A DNA stretch of 64,000 nt from Bradyrhizobium forestalis (GTDB lineage Bacteria > Pseudomonadota > Alphaproteobacteria > Rhizobiales > Xanthobacteraceae), in assembly GCF_002795245.1 (NCBI RefSeq), contig NZ_PGVG01000024.1, positions 1 through 64,000 of the forward strand, written 5' to 3'. Positions within the stretch are counted from its first letter, which is position 1. Every line of letters starts with the position of its first letter. Below, piece after piece: positions 40,341 to 49,225 of the stretch. The notes below the pieces were generated by a model. That model searched no databases. It was given only the letters and a program-made list of their open reading frames with translations, and was not told where the DNA came from. A program made the position numbers and the translations under genes.

Positions 40341-42422
40341 ATGAAAATCGGTACGCTCCTGACCAGCGCCATCGTCTCGCTCTCGACAGTGGGCGGTGGC
40401 CTCGCCGTTTACGTCGCCGTGACGAAGTACCAGACGATGGAGCGCATCTCCGAGGCGCAAGGCCGGCTCGCGATCGTCCGCGCCGTCAGCGACATCCCGC
40501 GCTACCTCAATCCCGAACGCGGCTTTTCCACCAACATCCTCTACGGGCCTGCGACCATCGATCCCGCGCTGCTTACCGGGCAGGACAAGCTGCGCAAGCA
40601 GACCGACGGCGCCCGCGACAAGATGAACGCGCTGCGCAAGGAGCTGCCCGGCCCGTTCGACGACGGCACCACCATCGGCAGCAACATCGACGGCATCAAT
40701 GCGAAGTTCACCGCGCTGCGCGAGGCGATCGACAAGGCGCTGGCAGGGCCGGCGGAGGCGCGCAAGGATGCCGCCAAGAAGATCGTTGCCGACAACGCCG
40801 TGCTCAACGGCGGCGTGACCGCGCTGCTCAACGAGCAGGTCCGCCGCATGGCGATCCTCAACGGCGACGCCTACCGGCAGGCGAGCTACGCCAACACCGC
40901 CATGACATTGCGCGACGTCGGCGGCTTCAACTCCAGCCTGCACAAGAATCTCGTCGGCGGAAAGAAACCGGCGACCGACGCCGAGAAGGCCGACATCGGC
41001 CGCTCGCAGGGTCGCAACGATCAGCTCGTGATGGCGTTGCTGGAATTACGCGGCAATCCGGCGACGCCGGCCAACGTCGCCGCGGCGCTGGAGAAGTTCA
41101 ATTCGATCTATGTCGAGGAGTTTGGCCGCGAGCTCAAGCTGGTGAAAGACGGCGCTGTCACCGGCAAGTACGAGCACGACATGGACACCTATTACGCCGC
41201 CACGCAGCGGGGCCTCGGCACCATCATCGAGGTCCGCGACGCCTTCTACGACAATGCCGAGCAGATCCTCGCCGGGGCTTCCTCGGCCGCACGTACCAGC
41301 TTCACGATCGCACTCGGCGGCCTTCTCGCCGTGCTGATCGCGAGCGCCGGCCTCATCGTGATGGTTCGCCGCCGCGTCTGCGCGCCGATCGTGACCCTGA
41401 CGACGCGGATGTCACGGCTCGCCGACGGCGAGGTCGCGGAAAGCATTCCCGGCGCCGAGCGTTCCGACGAGATCGGCGCGATGGCCGCGGCGGTTCAGGT
41501 GTTCAAGGACAACATGATCCGGGCCGACCGGCTCGCCGCCGAGAAGCAGGCCGAGAACGACGGCAAGATGCGCCGCGCACAAGCGCTCGACGACCTCACC
41601 CGCGCCTTCGAGGCCAAGGTCACCGAGCTGGTCGGCGGCCTGTCCCGCGCCTCCTCCACGATGGAAAGCACGGCGCAGTCGATGACCTCGACGGCGGCCC
41701 AGACCAACAGCCAGGCCGCAGTCGTCGCCGCCGCCTCCGAACAGACCTCGACCAACGTGCAGACCGTCGCCAGCGCCACCGAAGAGCTGACCTCCTCGAT
41801 CGCGGAGATCGGCCGTCAGGTCGCCCAAAGCACCGAGATCGCCGCCCGCGCCGTCGACAACGCCCGCCGCACCGGCGATACCGCCCGTGCCCTCGCCGAG
41901 GGCGCGCAGAAGATCGGCGACGTCGTCACGCTGATCCAGAGCATCGCCGAGCAGACCAACCTGCTCGCGCTGAACGCGACCATCGAGGCCGCCCGTGCCG
42001 GCGATGCCGGCCGCGGCTTCGCCGTAGTTGCCTCCGAAGTGAAGTCGCTGGCCGGCCAGACCGCCAAGGCCACCACGGAGATATCCGAGCAGATCACGGC
42101 GATCCAGACCGCGAGCGACGAGACCGTGGCCGCGATCCGCAACGTCGCCGACGTCATCGCCGAGATCGACCAGATCGGCACAGCAATCGCCGCGGCGATC
42201 GAGGAGCAGGGCTCGGCCACCAAGGAGATCGCCCGCAGCGTCCAGGAGGCCGCCCGCGGCACCCAGGAGGTCAACAGCAACATCTCCGGCGTGCAGCGCG
42301 CCGCCGATGACACGGGAGCCGCCGCGAGAGAGGTGCTGGGCGCCGCCGAGCAGCTCTCGACGCAGTCGCGCGATCTCGCCGGACAGTTCGACCGCTTCCT
42401 CGGCGAGGTCAGGGCGGCGTAA
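40341..42422 (+). CDS. Methyl-accepting chemotaxis protein
   Basis: 693 residues. TM1 ~6-27, periplasmic sensor ~30-315 (helical, with no recognised Cache/PAS motif), TM2 ~318-340, HAMP ~340-395, MCP signalling domain ~420-690. The conserved tip EQTNLLALNATIEAARAGDA with GRGFAVVASEVKSL is intact, so it can couple to CheW/CheA. No C-terminal CheR-binding pentapeptide. No che genes nearby. Ligand unknown. Confidence 0.95.
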   Translation: MKIGTLLTSAIVSLSTVGGGLAVYVAVTKYQTMERISEAQGRLAIVRAVSDIPRYLNPERGFSTNILYGPATIDPALLTGQDKLRKQTDGARDKMNALRKELPGPFDDGTTIGSNIDGINAKFTALREAIDKALAGPAEARKDAAKKIVADNAVLNGGVTALLNEQVRRMAILNGDAYRQASYANTAMTLRDVGGFNSSLHKNLVGGKKPATDAEKADIGRSQGRNDQLVMALLELRGNPATPANVAAALEKFNSIYVEEFGRELKLVKDGAVTGKYEHDMDTYYAATQRGLGTIIEVRDAFYDNAEQILAGASSAARTSFTIALGGLLAVLIASAGLIVMVRRRVCAPIVTLTTRMSRLADGEVAESIPGAERSDEIGAMAAAVQVFKDNMIRADRLAAEKQAENDGKMRRAQALDDLTRAFEAKVTELVGGLSRASSTMESTAQSMTSTAAQTNSQAAVVAAASEQTSTNVQTVASATEELTSSIAEIGRQVAQSTEIAARAVDNARRTGDTARALAEGAQKIGDVVTLIQSIAEQTNLLALNATIEAARAGDAGRGFAVVASEVKSLAGQTAKATTEISEQITAIQTASDETVAAIRNVADVIAEIDQIGTAIAAAIEEQGSATKEIARSVQEAARGTQEVNSNISGVQRAADDTGAAAREVLGAAEQLSTQSRDLAGQFDRFLGEVRAA

Positions 42423-42468
42423 GAGCGGCTCGCGAAATGACCGAAATATCCGCCGCGGAGTTCGTGCA

Positions 42469-42615
42469 CTCTCCCGTAGGGAGAGGTCGGAGCGTAGGGA
42501 GAGGTCGGAGCGCATCGTAAGATGCGATCCGGGTGAGGGGCTAAGGTCTCGCGGGACGCCGCGGCCCCTCACCCGGATTGCTTCGCAATCCGACCTCTCC
42601 CCGCTGGGGAGAGGT
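42469..42615. repeat. Intergenic inverted repeat with tandem 18-bp unit
   Basis: ACTCTCCCGTAGGGAGAGG at one end and CTCTCCCCGCTGGGGAGAG at the other, with GATCCGGGTGAGGGG and CCCCTCACCCGGATTG complementary inside. The unit GTAGGGAGAGGTCGGAGC is present twice in tandem (42476-42511), suggesting a recent slippage duplication. Confidence 0.83.
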
Positions 42616-42629
42616 GATGCACCGCCCGC

Positions 42630-43220
42630 TCAATAAGGCGGCGCCTTGCGCGCCCGCTGCGCCTTTGCCGCCTCGATCCACCACGTGAGATCCTCGGCGA
42701 ATCGCGGGAACGAGCGCTCCAGGGCCTTGCCTCCGTCGCCGATCGGCTCGCCGTCGGCCGACAATGTCTGCGCGATCGGACCGACACCGATGGTGCTCGA
42801 CACCACCACCATGCCCATCTCCGACAACGTGCCGTGCCAGGCCGTCGCGGCGCGCGCGCCAGACAGCCGGCCGGCCGAATAGCTCACGATCGCGGCCGGA
42901 CGCCAGAACCACTCTTCGAGGAAGTGGTCGGTGAGGTTCTTCAGGCCGGGCTGGATGCCCCAATTGTACTCGCCGGTGACGAAGACGAATCCGTCGGCGT
43001 CGCGGATCTGCCCGGCCAGCTTCTCCAGCTCAGCGGGCGCCGAGCCCTTAGGGTATTCCTTGTACATGCGGTCGAGCATCGGCAGGCCGATCGCCTTGGC
43101 GTCGATGAATTCGACCTCCTCGCCGCGGCCCCGCAGCCGATTGATGACGAAATTCGCAAGGCGGATGCCCATGCGGTCGGAACGGTAGGAACCGTAGAGG
43201 ACGAGAATGCGATTGCTCAT
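42630..43220 (-). CDS. NADPH-dependent FMN reductase-family protein
   Basis: 196 residues, flavodoxin-like fold. LYGSYRSDRMGIRLANFVIN is the FMN phosphate loop; FVFVTGEYNWGIQPGLKNLT corresponds to the family's PEYNxSxPGxLKNAxD motif. A reductase for quinones or flavins is likely; the exact substrate cannot be read. ATG 43220. Single gene after the repeat; divergent regulator none. Confidence 0.85.
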   Translation of the reverse strand: MSNRILVLYGSYRSDRMGIRLANFVINRLRGRGEEVEFIDAKAIGLPMLDRMYKEYPKGSAPAELEKLAGQIRDADGFVFVTGEYNWGIQPGLKNLTDHFLEEWFWRPAAIVSYSAGRLSGARAATAWHGTLSEMGMVVVSSTIGVGPIAQTLSADGEPIGDGGKALERSFPRFAEDLTWWIEAAKAQRARKAPPY

Positions 43221-43270
43221 GGCCGAACGGTAGCACGAAACCGGCGACAGGCCCTACTCGATTTGTCGCA

Positions 43271-44218
43271 CTATCGTCCACGACCGCGGTCCAGCGTTTG
43301 CGACGGCGTCTCGCCGAACTGGTCGCGGTAGCTTCTGGCGAAATCGCTGAGATGCCAGAAACCGAACGCCAGCGCGACCGCCTTGATGCTGTCGGCCCCG
43401 GCAAGAAGCCGCCGGCGCACCAGCCACAGCCGGCGCAGACGCAAGTAGCGATGCAGGCTCATGCCGCGATAGCGGCGGACGACGTCGTGCATGGTGCGAA
43501 CCGACAGGCCGAGCCTGCGCGCGATCTCGTCGCTGTAAATCGGCTGCGACAGGTCGTCAGAGAGCAGCGCGCGGATTTCCTGGAACATCCTGAAATTCCG
43601 TCCGTCGTTGGGGCCCAGGGTCCAGCGGGCCGAAACGACGCTTTCGAAGGCCTCGTCGACGGCTCCGAGCAGGGACTCCTTCATCGCCGCACCCTTCAAT
43701 AAAAGCTCCGGTGCCTCGACCGCGCCGGACGCCTCCGCCAGCACCTCGCGAACCACGCTGCGCAGCCGGTGCAAGCCGGCCGCGGAGATTTCAAAAATCT
43801 TGAAGCTCGTGAGCGTGTGCGGCCAGCCACGATCCCGTACCTCCGGCCTGAAAACCACCGAGGCGATTTGCCTCTGCACCTCCTCAATGGTGGTGTAGGC
43901 CGCGCCGCCGCTGCCGATGACCACGACCGGTCGCGCACGTTGCGAGCCGTTGAAACGAATTGGTACGTTGAGGTCGTCCATCGTGAAGCCGATCGCCGTG
44001 CAATTCTCGGCGAGCTGTGCATCAACCACGCGCGGAAACGCGTGCGTCAAATTCACGTCGCAGCCGGGTAACGACAGGATCGTCTGCTCGGCCGAAATCT
44101 TCCGTACGAAAGGCGTGAATTCGAAATTCAGCCCGCGTATCGCGCTTCGAAATTCGTCGGCATCTGAAAAACGAAATGTCTTGAGTGCCACCCCGGGCAC
44201 ATCACCAATGCTGTTCAT
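43271..44218 (-). CDS. AraC-family transcriptional regulator
   Basis: 315 residues. The first ~190 residues are an AraC_binding_2-like cupin domain; the last ~100 hold two HTH motifs (YSDEIARRLGLSVRTMHDVV, ADSIKAVALAFGFWHLSDFA) followed by YRDQFGETPSQTL, the AraC consensus end. Start ATG 44218 has no clear ribosome site; a GTG at 44350 is in frame but lies in A/T-rich DNA. Possible target sites lie upstream at 44319-44342. Ligand unknown. Confidence 0.85.
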   Translation of the reverse strand: MNSIGDVPGVALKTFRFSDADEFRSAIRGLNFEFTPFVRKISAEQTILSLPGCDVNLTHAFPRVVDAQLAENCTAIGFTMDDLNVPIRFNGSQRARPVVVIGSGGAAYTTIEEVQRQIASVVFRPEVRDRGWPHTLTSFKIFEISAAGLHRLRSVVREVLAEASGAVEAPELLLKGAAMKESLLGAVDEAFESVVSARWTLGPNDGRNFRMFQEIRALLSDDLSQPIYSDEIARRLGLSVRTMHDVVRRYRGMSLHRYLRLRRLWLVRRRLLAGADSIKAVALAFGFWHLSDFARSYRDQFGETPSQTLDRGRGR

Positions 44219-44318
44219 GGCAATAAGAAAACGCAGCGTCGTGTTTGACGTGCGTCCGGCAGCGTGCCGCTTCCCCCCGTAGTTTTCCGTTGCACCGAAA
44301 CAATCAAGCTTGTCCTGG

Positions 44319-44342
44319 TCAATTGAAGATGGGTTCAATTGA
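44319..44342. promoter_or_regulatory. Two TCAATTGA boxes, 16 bp apart
   Basis: TCAATTGA at 44319-44326 and 44335-44342, start-to-start 16 bases, in an A/T-rich region upstream of the AraC gene. Phased copies are typical of AraC-type or dimer-of-dimer binding sites. Binding not shown. Confidence 0.4.
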
Positions 44343-44367
44343 AAAAACACGCTGGGACGTCATGTCT

Positions 44368-44402
44368 CGCCAAATTTCGATAGCATTTCCCGAAATTTGG
44401 CG
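44368..44402. promoter_or_regulatory. Perfect 11-bp inverted repeat
   Basis: CGCCAAATTTC (44368-44378) and GAAATTTGGCG (44392-44402) are fully complementary, separated by 13 bases. It lies between the divergent AraC and DUF2336 genes in the most A/T-rich part of the window. It could be an operator or an RNA hairpin; no T-tract follows. Confidence 0.5.
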
Positions 44403-44506
44403 GTGCATTAATACCCCAGCATTTATTTTTCAAAATTAAAAATTAACGGATTTAAGGCGCAATAATAGACGTTGTACAGTCAAATTTTTCAATTCAGGCT
44501 CCTGCC

Positions 44507-45613
44507 ATGATGGCAAATCCGCCTGCGGACATTCTTGTCGAGTTGGAAGACGCAGTCGCAACGTGTCCGCTGGACCGCTGCACTCGCATCCTCTCCGGGA
44601 TCTTGCAGCTGCTCACCAGCAGCCGCGGCCGGCCTCAGGAATTGCTCGCCAATGTCGCCGACGGCGTTCTGCTGCGATTGACGGAGCGGGTTGAGGCCAG
44701 TGCGCTGATCGATCTCAGCACGACCATCGCGGAGCTCAAGGCGGCTCCGCCGAAGACCGTGCGACGCCTCGCCTCGCACCACGATCCGGAGGTGGCGTGC
44801 CCTGTCTTGCTCAGATCGCAGTCACTGTCCGCGGCCGATCTCAAGTCGATCGCGGCCGCGACCGGCGAACGGCAGCAATGTGCGATCGCCGCCCGCGCGC
44901 CCATCGATCCGCTGGTGATCGAGACACTGATCAAGGGCGGCGCCCGCAGCGTCTGTATTGCGCTGATCGGCAATACAGAGGCGCGCTTCTCTGATGCCGC
45001 TTACGTTGCGCTCGTTGAGAGGTGCCTGACGGATGGTGAACTCACGAAGGCGCTGGCGCTCAGGCCGAACACGCCCGACGCAGTCATGCGGGAGCTCCTG
45101 TCGGCCTCGGCAGCGCCGAAATCCGGCATGGGGAAGGCCACCGTCTCGCTTCAAGCCGCAACGGTCGCGCCGATCGCCCCCAAGCTGCCCTGCTCGGCCG
45201 ACTATGCAGGCGCGCGGCCGGAGATCGTCGCGCTCAACCGCGTCGGCAAGCTCAACGATTCCACGGTAAACCGCTTCGCCATCCGCGGCGAGACCGCCAA
45301 CCTCGTTACGGCGCTATCGGTGCTTTCGGGGGCTCCCATCGAGATCATCGAGCATGTGATGACCGACGACGATTGCGAGGGCCTGGTCATGGCCTGCCGT
45401 GCCTCGCGGCTGAACTGGCAGACCACGTTTGCCATCCTGAGCAACCGCTGCGGCACAAGGCTTTCCTTCACCGAGCGCGAACGCGCGCAGCACATTTTCG
45501 AGACGCTGCTTCTGTCGACCAGCCAGTGGACGGTGCGTTGGGGGGAAATTGCCGCAAACGCCAAGGAGAGCAGTCGGGAAAATGGCGGCGTAAGGATGGG
45601 GGTTAGCCGATGA
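44507..45613 (+). CDS. DUF2336-domain protein
   Basis: 368 residues, all-helical repeat protein of the DUF2336 type: repeated helices such as TVRRLASHHDPEVACPVLLR, ALALRPNTPDAVMRELLSAS and TANLVTALSVLSGAPIEIIE form HEAT-like units with alphaproteobacterial distribution. ATG 44507. The TGA overlaps the ATG of the PilZ gene, so coupling is tight. Together with PilZ and HD-GYP genes, it suggests a cyclic-di-GMP output module; its own biochemical role is unknown. Confidence 0.85.
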   Translation: MMANPPADILVELEDAVATCPLDRCTRILSGILQLLTSSRGRPQELLANVADGVLLRLTERVEASALIDLSTTIAELKAAPPKTVRRLASHHDPEVACPVLLRSQSLSAADLKSIAAATGERQQCAIAARAPIDPLVIETLIKGGARSVCIALIGNTEARFSDAAYVALVERCLTDGELTKALALRPNTPDAVMRELLSASAAPKSGMGKATVSLQAATVAPIAPKLPCSADYAGARPEIVALNRVGKLNDSTVNRFAIRGETANLVTALSVLSGAPIEIIEHVMTDDDCEGLVMACRASRLNWQTTFAILSNRCGTRLSFTERERAQHIFETLLLSTSQWTVRWGEIAANAKESSRENGGVRMGVSR

Positions 45614-45939
45614 AATTCAGCGGTCGCAAAGCCTTTCGCGTGAAAATGGACCACAGGCGGTCGGTCAATCTCATGGGTTCGGACGGCACCTGGCGACGCA
45701 GCTGCGTCCTGCTGGACGTGTCGCAGACCGGCGCCAAGATCGAGGTCGAGGGCACGCTCGACGTGCTCCGGGCCAAGGAGTTCTTCATGCTGCTGTCGTC
45801 GACCGGCCTCGCCTACCGGCGCTGCGAACTGGTCTGGATCGACGGCACCACGGCTGGCATCCATTTCATTACCGTTGGCGGCAAGAAGAAACCGGAATGC
45901 GCACCAGCGCCTGCGCAGAACCCGGTTCAGAGCAAGTAG
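45610..45939 (+). CDS. PilZ-domain protein
   Basis: 109 residues: a single PilZ domain. KFSGRKAFRVKMDHRRSVNL gives the RxxxR-like c-di-GMP motif region, and VLLDVSQTGAKIEVEG the D/NxSxxG motif (here DVSQTGA). The basic start FSGRKAFR has R residues spaced as in PilZ binders. Starts inside the DUF2336 stop (ATGA). It probably reports cyclic-di-GMP levels to a partner. Confidence 0.85.
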   Translation: MKFSGRKAFRVKMDHRRSVNLMGSDGTWRRSCVLLDVSQTGAKIEVEGTLDVLRAKEFFMLLSSTGLAYRRCELVWIDGTTAGIHFITVGGKKKPECAPAPAQNPVQSK

Positions 45940-45963
45940 ATTCGAACGTTCCACCCCACTGTT

Positions 45964-47097
45964 TTGAGTCAGGCCGTGCAGCACGAGCGAACCAGATCCG
46001 GCCACGTCAATGGTGACGGCGGCATCCGAGAGGAAGGGACGGTTCGTCCCTTCCTGCACGTGCTGGCCGACACGTCCGACAAGCTCTCAGGCGTCTGCTC
46101 GATCCTCGAGGAAAAGTTCACCGTTGCGGGCGAACGACTCGACGCCGATTCCAAGCTGTCGCAGACGCCGGTCGCCATCGTCATCCGCGCGGAGTTGCGC
46201 GACGTCGACAATATCGCCGCCATCAAGAAGCGGGCCGGCAAGCTGGCGAAGGCCAGGAAGCGCATCTTCCTGCTCGAGCACATCTCCCACGTCTGCATTT
46301 CGCAAGCCTACGCGCTCGGGGCGACGCTGGTCCTTCCCAGCACGGTCGGCCGGGCCAAGCTGCTGGCGGCACTGACCGATCCGGCCGACGGATCGTCTGC
46401 TGCGTCAGGCGACGCACTGCAACCGGACAACGCCGTCGAGGCGGCGGCGACCGCCGTCGCATCGATGTTCACGGCTGTGACCCTGGGCCAACCACTTGAC
46501 GTAGACGGCACCAGGGAAGCCGGTCGCCAGATCGCCGATCGCATCACCCAGCATGGCCTGACGGAGTGGCTCATGACGGTGCGGCGCCATCACGAAGGAA
46601 CCTATCAGCATTGCCTGCTCGTGACCGGCATTACCGTCGACTTCGGACTGAGCCTCGGCGTCGGCAGAGCCGACCTGGAACGTCTGTACTCGGCTGCCAT
46701 GTTCCACGACATCGGCAAGGCGCGGATTCCGCTCGCCATCCTCGACAAGCCGGGCCGCCTTGATGCCGCGGAACGCACGCAGATCGAGACGCATCCGACC
46801 GCCGGCTACGAGTTTCTCAAGGACCATGACGGGATCTCGCCGGAGATACTCGATGCCGTTCGCCATCATCACGAGTACCTCGACGGGAGCGGCTATCCCG
46901 ATGCGCTCTGCGCCGAGAGCATTGGCGACATCGTACGGATTCTAACCATCTCGGACATTTTCGCGGCGCTGATCGAGCATCGGCACTACAAGCCCACCAT
47001 GCCGCGCGCGGAGGCTTACAACGTTCTGTGCGGGATGAATGGGAAGCTGGAAAAAGCGCTGGTCCACTCGTTCAAGCAGGTCGCGCTCACGCGGTAA
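45964..47097 (+). CDS. HD-GYP-domain protein (cyclic-di-GMP phosphodiesterase-like)
   Basis: About 377 residues from TTG 45964 (GTG 45976 also possible; neither site is strong). A short REC-like N-terminal region (~30-130), then an HD-GYP domain from ~205: YQHCLLVTGITVDFGLSLGV, FHDIGKARIPLAILDKPGRL, and VRHHHEYLDGSGYPDALCAE. HD and GYP residues are intact, so it should hydrolyse cyclic-di-GMP. Third gene of the DUF2336-PilZ-HD-GYP unit. Confidence 0.9.
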   Translation: MSQAVQHERTRSGHVNGDGGIREEGTVRPFLHVLADTSDKLSGVCSILEEKFTVAGERLDADSKLSQTPVAIVIRAELRDVDNIAAIKKRAGKLAKARKRIFLLEHISHVCISQAYALGATLVLPSTVGRAKLLAALTDPADGSSAASGDALQPDNAVEAAATAVASMFTAVTLGQPLDVDGTREAGRQIADRITQHGLTEWLMTVRRHHEGTYQHCLLVTGITVDFGLSLGVGRADLERLYSAAMFHDIGKARIPLAILDKPGRLDAAERTQIETHPTAGYEFLKDHDGISPEILDAVRHHHEYLDGSGYPDALCAESIGDIVRILTISDIFAALIEHRHYKPTMPRAEAYNVLCGMNGKLEKALVHSFKQVALTR

Positions 47098-47127
47098 AGC
47101 GCGCGGCAGACCGGTCTCGAACGCGGC

Positions 47128-47331
47128 CTAATGCGTCGCACGATAGCTGGCGCGGCGCGGGATCGAGCGGCAGGCCAGCCCCTCGGCCAGCAGCTTCATG
47201 TCCTCGTGCCGGCCGCTGCGAATCAGCCGGCCGAATTCTTCAGGGGTGAAAGGTAGACTTGGATCATCATCGATCGTGTGCCGCAGTCGCGGACCGAAGA
47301 ACCGCCGAACCAGGCTAGCCAGCCGCCGCAT
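47128..47331 (-). CDS. Small basic protein (67 aa)
   Basis: 67 residues, Arg-rich: MRRLASLVRRFFGPRLRHTI, then DDDPSLPFTPEEFGRLIRSG and LAEGLACRSIPRRASYRATH. GAGGG seven bases upstream of ATG 47331 supports translation. No membrane segment, no known domain. Stop is convergent with the HD-GYP gene. Confidence 0.5.
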   Translation of the reverse strand: MRRLASLVRRFFGPRLRHTIDDDPSLPFTPEEFGRLIRSGRHEDMKLLAEGLACRSIPRRASYRATH

Positions 47332-47463
47332 GTCAATTCCCTCGCGCCAGCAACAAACCTCTCAGTCCGCGTATTGTTCCTCCCGCACCTTCGAGATTGC
47401 AAGAGGCCGCACGCGACACCGCACCAAAAATTTCCGGCAGAGAATAATCTCCTCTTGCTCGTG

Positions 47464-48141
47464 CTAATCGGCAAAACCCACGTAACGCACGAACTCGTCG
47501 TTGTGCTCGCGGTCCGAGCGAACCGCGTTCGCGGCAAAGCCGTCGTCGGGATAGCCCATCGCGACGCAGGTCATGATGACCTCGTCCTCCGGAATCCCGG
47601 CGACCTCGCGCACGATGTCGGAGCGCATGATGCCCTGCCCGTTGATGACCGAGCCGAGACCGCGGTCCCACGCCGCGAGCACGATGCCGTAGCAGAGCGC
47701 ACCGAGATCGAAATGGCAGACCGCGCCGGGATCGAGCACGCGATCATAGGTCAGGACCAGCGAGACCGGCGCATCGAACTGGCGGAAGCCGCGCAGCACC
47801 CAGTCCTGCCGCATCGGCTTGTCGTCGCGCGCAATTCCCATCGCGCCGAACAGCTTCTTGGCGATGTCGACCTGCCGGGTGCGATGCACGCCCTGGTACT
47901 CGCCGTGGCTGATGATGTCGCGCTTGACCCTGGCGCCGCCGGCCATCTCCTCCATGTTGCGGCGGCGCACCTCTTCCAGCGGATGACCTGTGAGCACGTG
48001 GACATGCCAGGGCTGGGTGTTCATCGACGACGGCGCCCGCTTGGCGCTCTCGATGATCGCCTCGATCACCGCGCGCGGCACCGGCTCGTTCCTGAAGCCG
48101 CGCACGCTGCGGCGCGACTGGACCAGCGTTTCGAATTCCAC
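47464..48141 (-). CDS. Nitroreductase-family protein
   Basis: 225 residues of the FMN-dependent nitroreductase family. RRSVRGFRNEPVP and ESAKRAPSSMNTQPWHVHVL are the FMN/NADPH motifs; VCHFDLGALCYGIVLAAWDR and GIPEDEVIMTCVAMGYPDDG complete the dimer fold. GTG 48141 has GGGAGG eight bases upstream. Substrate not predictable. Divergent from the alpha/beta hydrolase at 48260. Confidence 0.9.
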   Translation of the reverse strand: MEFETLVQSRRSVRGFRNEPVPRAVIEAIIESAKRAPSSMNTQPWHVHVLTGHPLEEVRRRNMEEMAGGARVKRDIISHGEYQGVHRTRQVDIAKKLFGAMGIARDDKPMRQDWVLRGFRQFDAPVSLVLTYDRVLDPGAVCHFDLGALCYGIVLAAWDRGLGSVINGQGIMRSDIVREVAGIPEDEVIMTCVAMGYPDDGFAANAVRSDREHNDEFVRYVGFAD

Positions 48142-48259
48142 TTCATGAACCTCCCTGCCCGTTCATCCGCCTGCATCAGGGCACGACGCCGTTGCCGATG
48201 CGGCGCGCAAAACCTATGCTAACGGCCAAGCAAGACCAAGAACCCTGTGAGGAAATCCC

Positions 48260-49225
48260 ATGGCCGCACCGCTCGATCCCGTCATCGCCCAGATCATTCC
48301 GCTCATGCCGATGCGCGATCCCGCGGTCATGACGCCACAGAGCGCCCGCGATTCCTTGCGCGCACTGGCTGCCTCGCGCGCCGCCATCCCGCCCCCGCCT
48401 GTCGACAGCGTGCAGGATATCAAGGTGAAAGGCGGCGCCGGCCCGCTCGACGCACGGGTCTACCGGGCCGGCACCACGCCGGCACCGACCGTGGTGTTCT
48501 TTCATGGCGGCGGCTGGGTCGCGGGCGACCTCGAAACCCACGACCGCCAGGCGCGCAACCTCGCGATCGAGACCGGCGCGGTCGTCGTCTCCGTCGACTA
48601 TCGCCGCCCGCCCGAGACGCGCTTTCCCGGCGCCTTCGAGGACGCCTTCGGCGCGGTGCGTGACATCCTCGACCGCGTCGCGGGATTTGGCGGCGATGCG
48701 GAACGCCTCGGCGTTGCCGGCGACAGCGCCGGCGGCACTCTCGCGGCGACCACCGCGATCGCCTGCCGCGATGCCGGCATCAAGCTCGCCGCGCAACTCT
48801 TGGTCTATCCCGTGACCGACGTGCGCGGCACTTACGCCGACGCGCGCGAGAACGCGCGCTATCCCTCGCGCGCCGAGAATGCCGACGGCTACTTCCTCAC
48901 GCGCGCGACGATGGAATGGTTCTGCGGCCACTATCTCGCCGATCCCGCTCACGCGAGCGACTGGCGCGTCTCGCCGCTGCGGGCCGCCTCCCTGGCGGGC
49001 GTCGCGCCCGCGATCGTGACCACCGCCTGGTTCGATCCCCTGCGCGACGAAGGCGCCGCCTATGCGCGGGCACTGGAAGCCGCCGGCGTACGCGTCAAGC
49101 ACCACGAGGGCCCCGGCCTGATCCATGGCTATTTCGGCATGGGCGATGCCTCGGACGTCGCGCGCGCCGAAGCGCAGCGCGCGCGGGCCGACTTCAAGGC
49201 GTTGCTCGCGCGGGGAGCTCTTTAG
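48260..49225 (+). CDS. Alpha/beta hydrolase (HSL/acetyl-esterase type)
   Basis: 321 residues of the hormone-sensitive-lipase family: VVFFHGGGWVAGDL is the HGGGW oxyanion motif and GVAGDSAGGTL the nucleophile GDSAGG; the C-terminal His lies in GLIHGYFGMG. ATG 48260 has GAGG upstream. It is likely an esterase. Its stop overlaps the tail of the convergent cupin gene by four bases. Confidence 0.92.
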   Translation: MAAPLDPVIAQIIPLMPMRDPAVMTPQSARDSLRALAASRAAIPPPPVDSVQDIKVKGGAGPLDARVYRAGTTPAPTVVFFHGGGWVAGDLETHDRQARNLAIETGAVVVSVDYRRPPETRFPGAFEDAFGAVRDILDRVAGFGGDAERLGVAGDSAGGTLAATTAIACRDAGIKLAAQLLVYPVTDVRGTYADARENARYPSRAENADGYFLTRATMEWFCGHYLADPAHASDWRVSPLRAASLAGVAPAIVTTAWFDPLRDEGAAYARALEAAGVRVKHHEGPGLIHGYFGMGDASDVARAEAQRARADFKALLARGAL

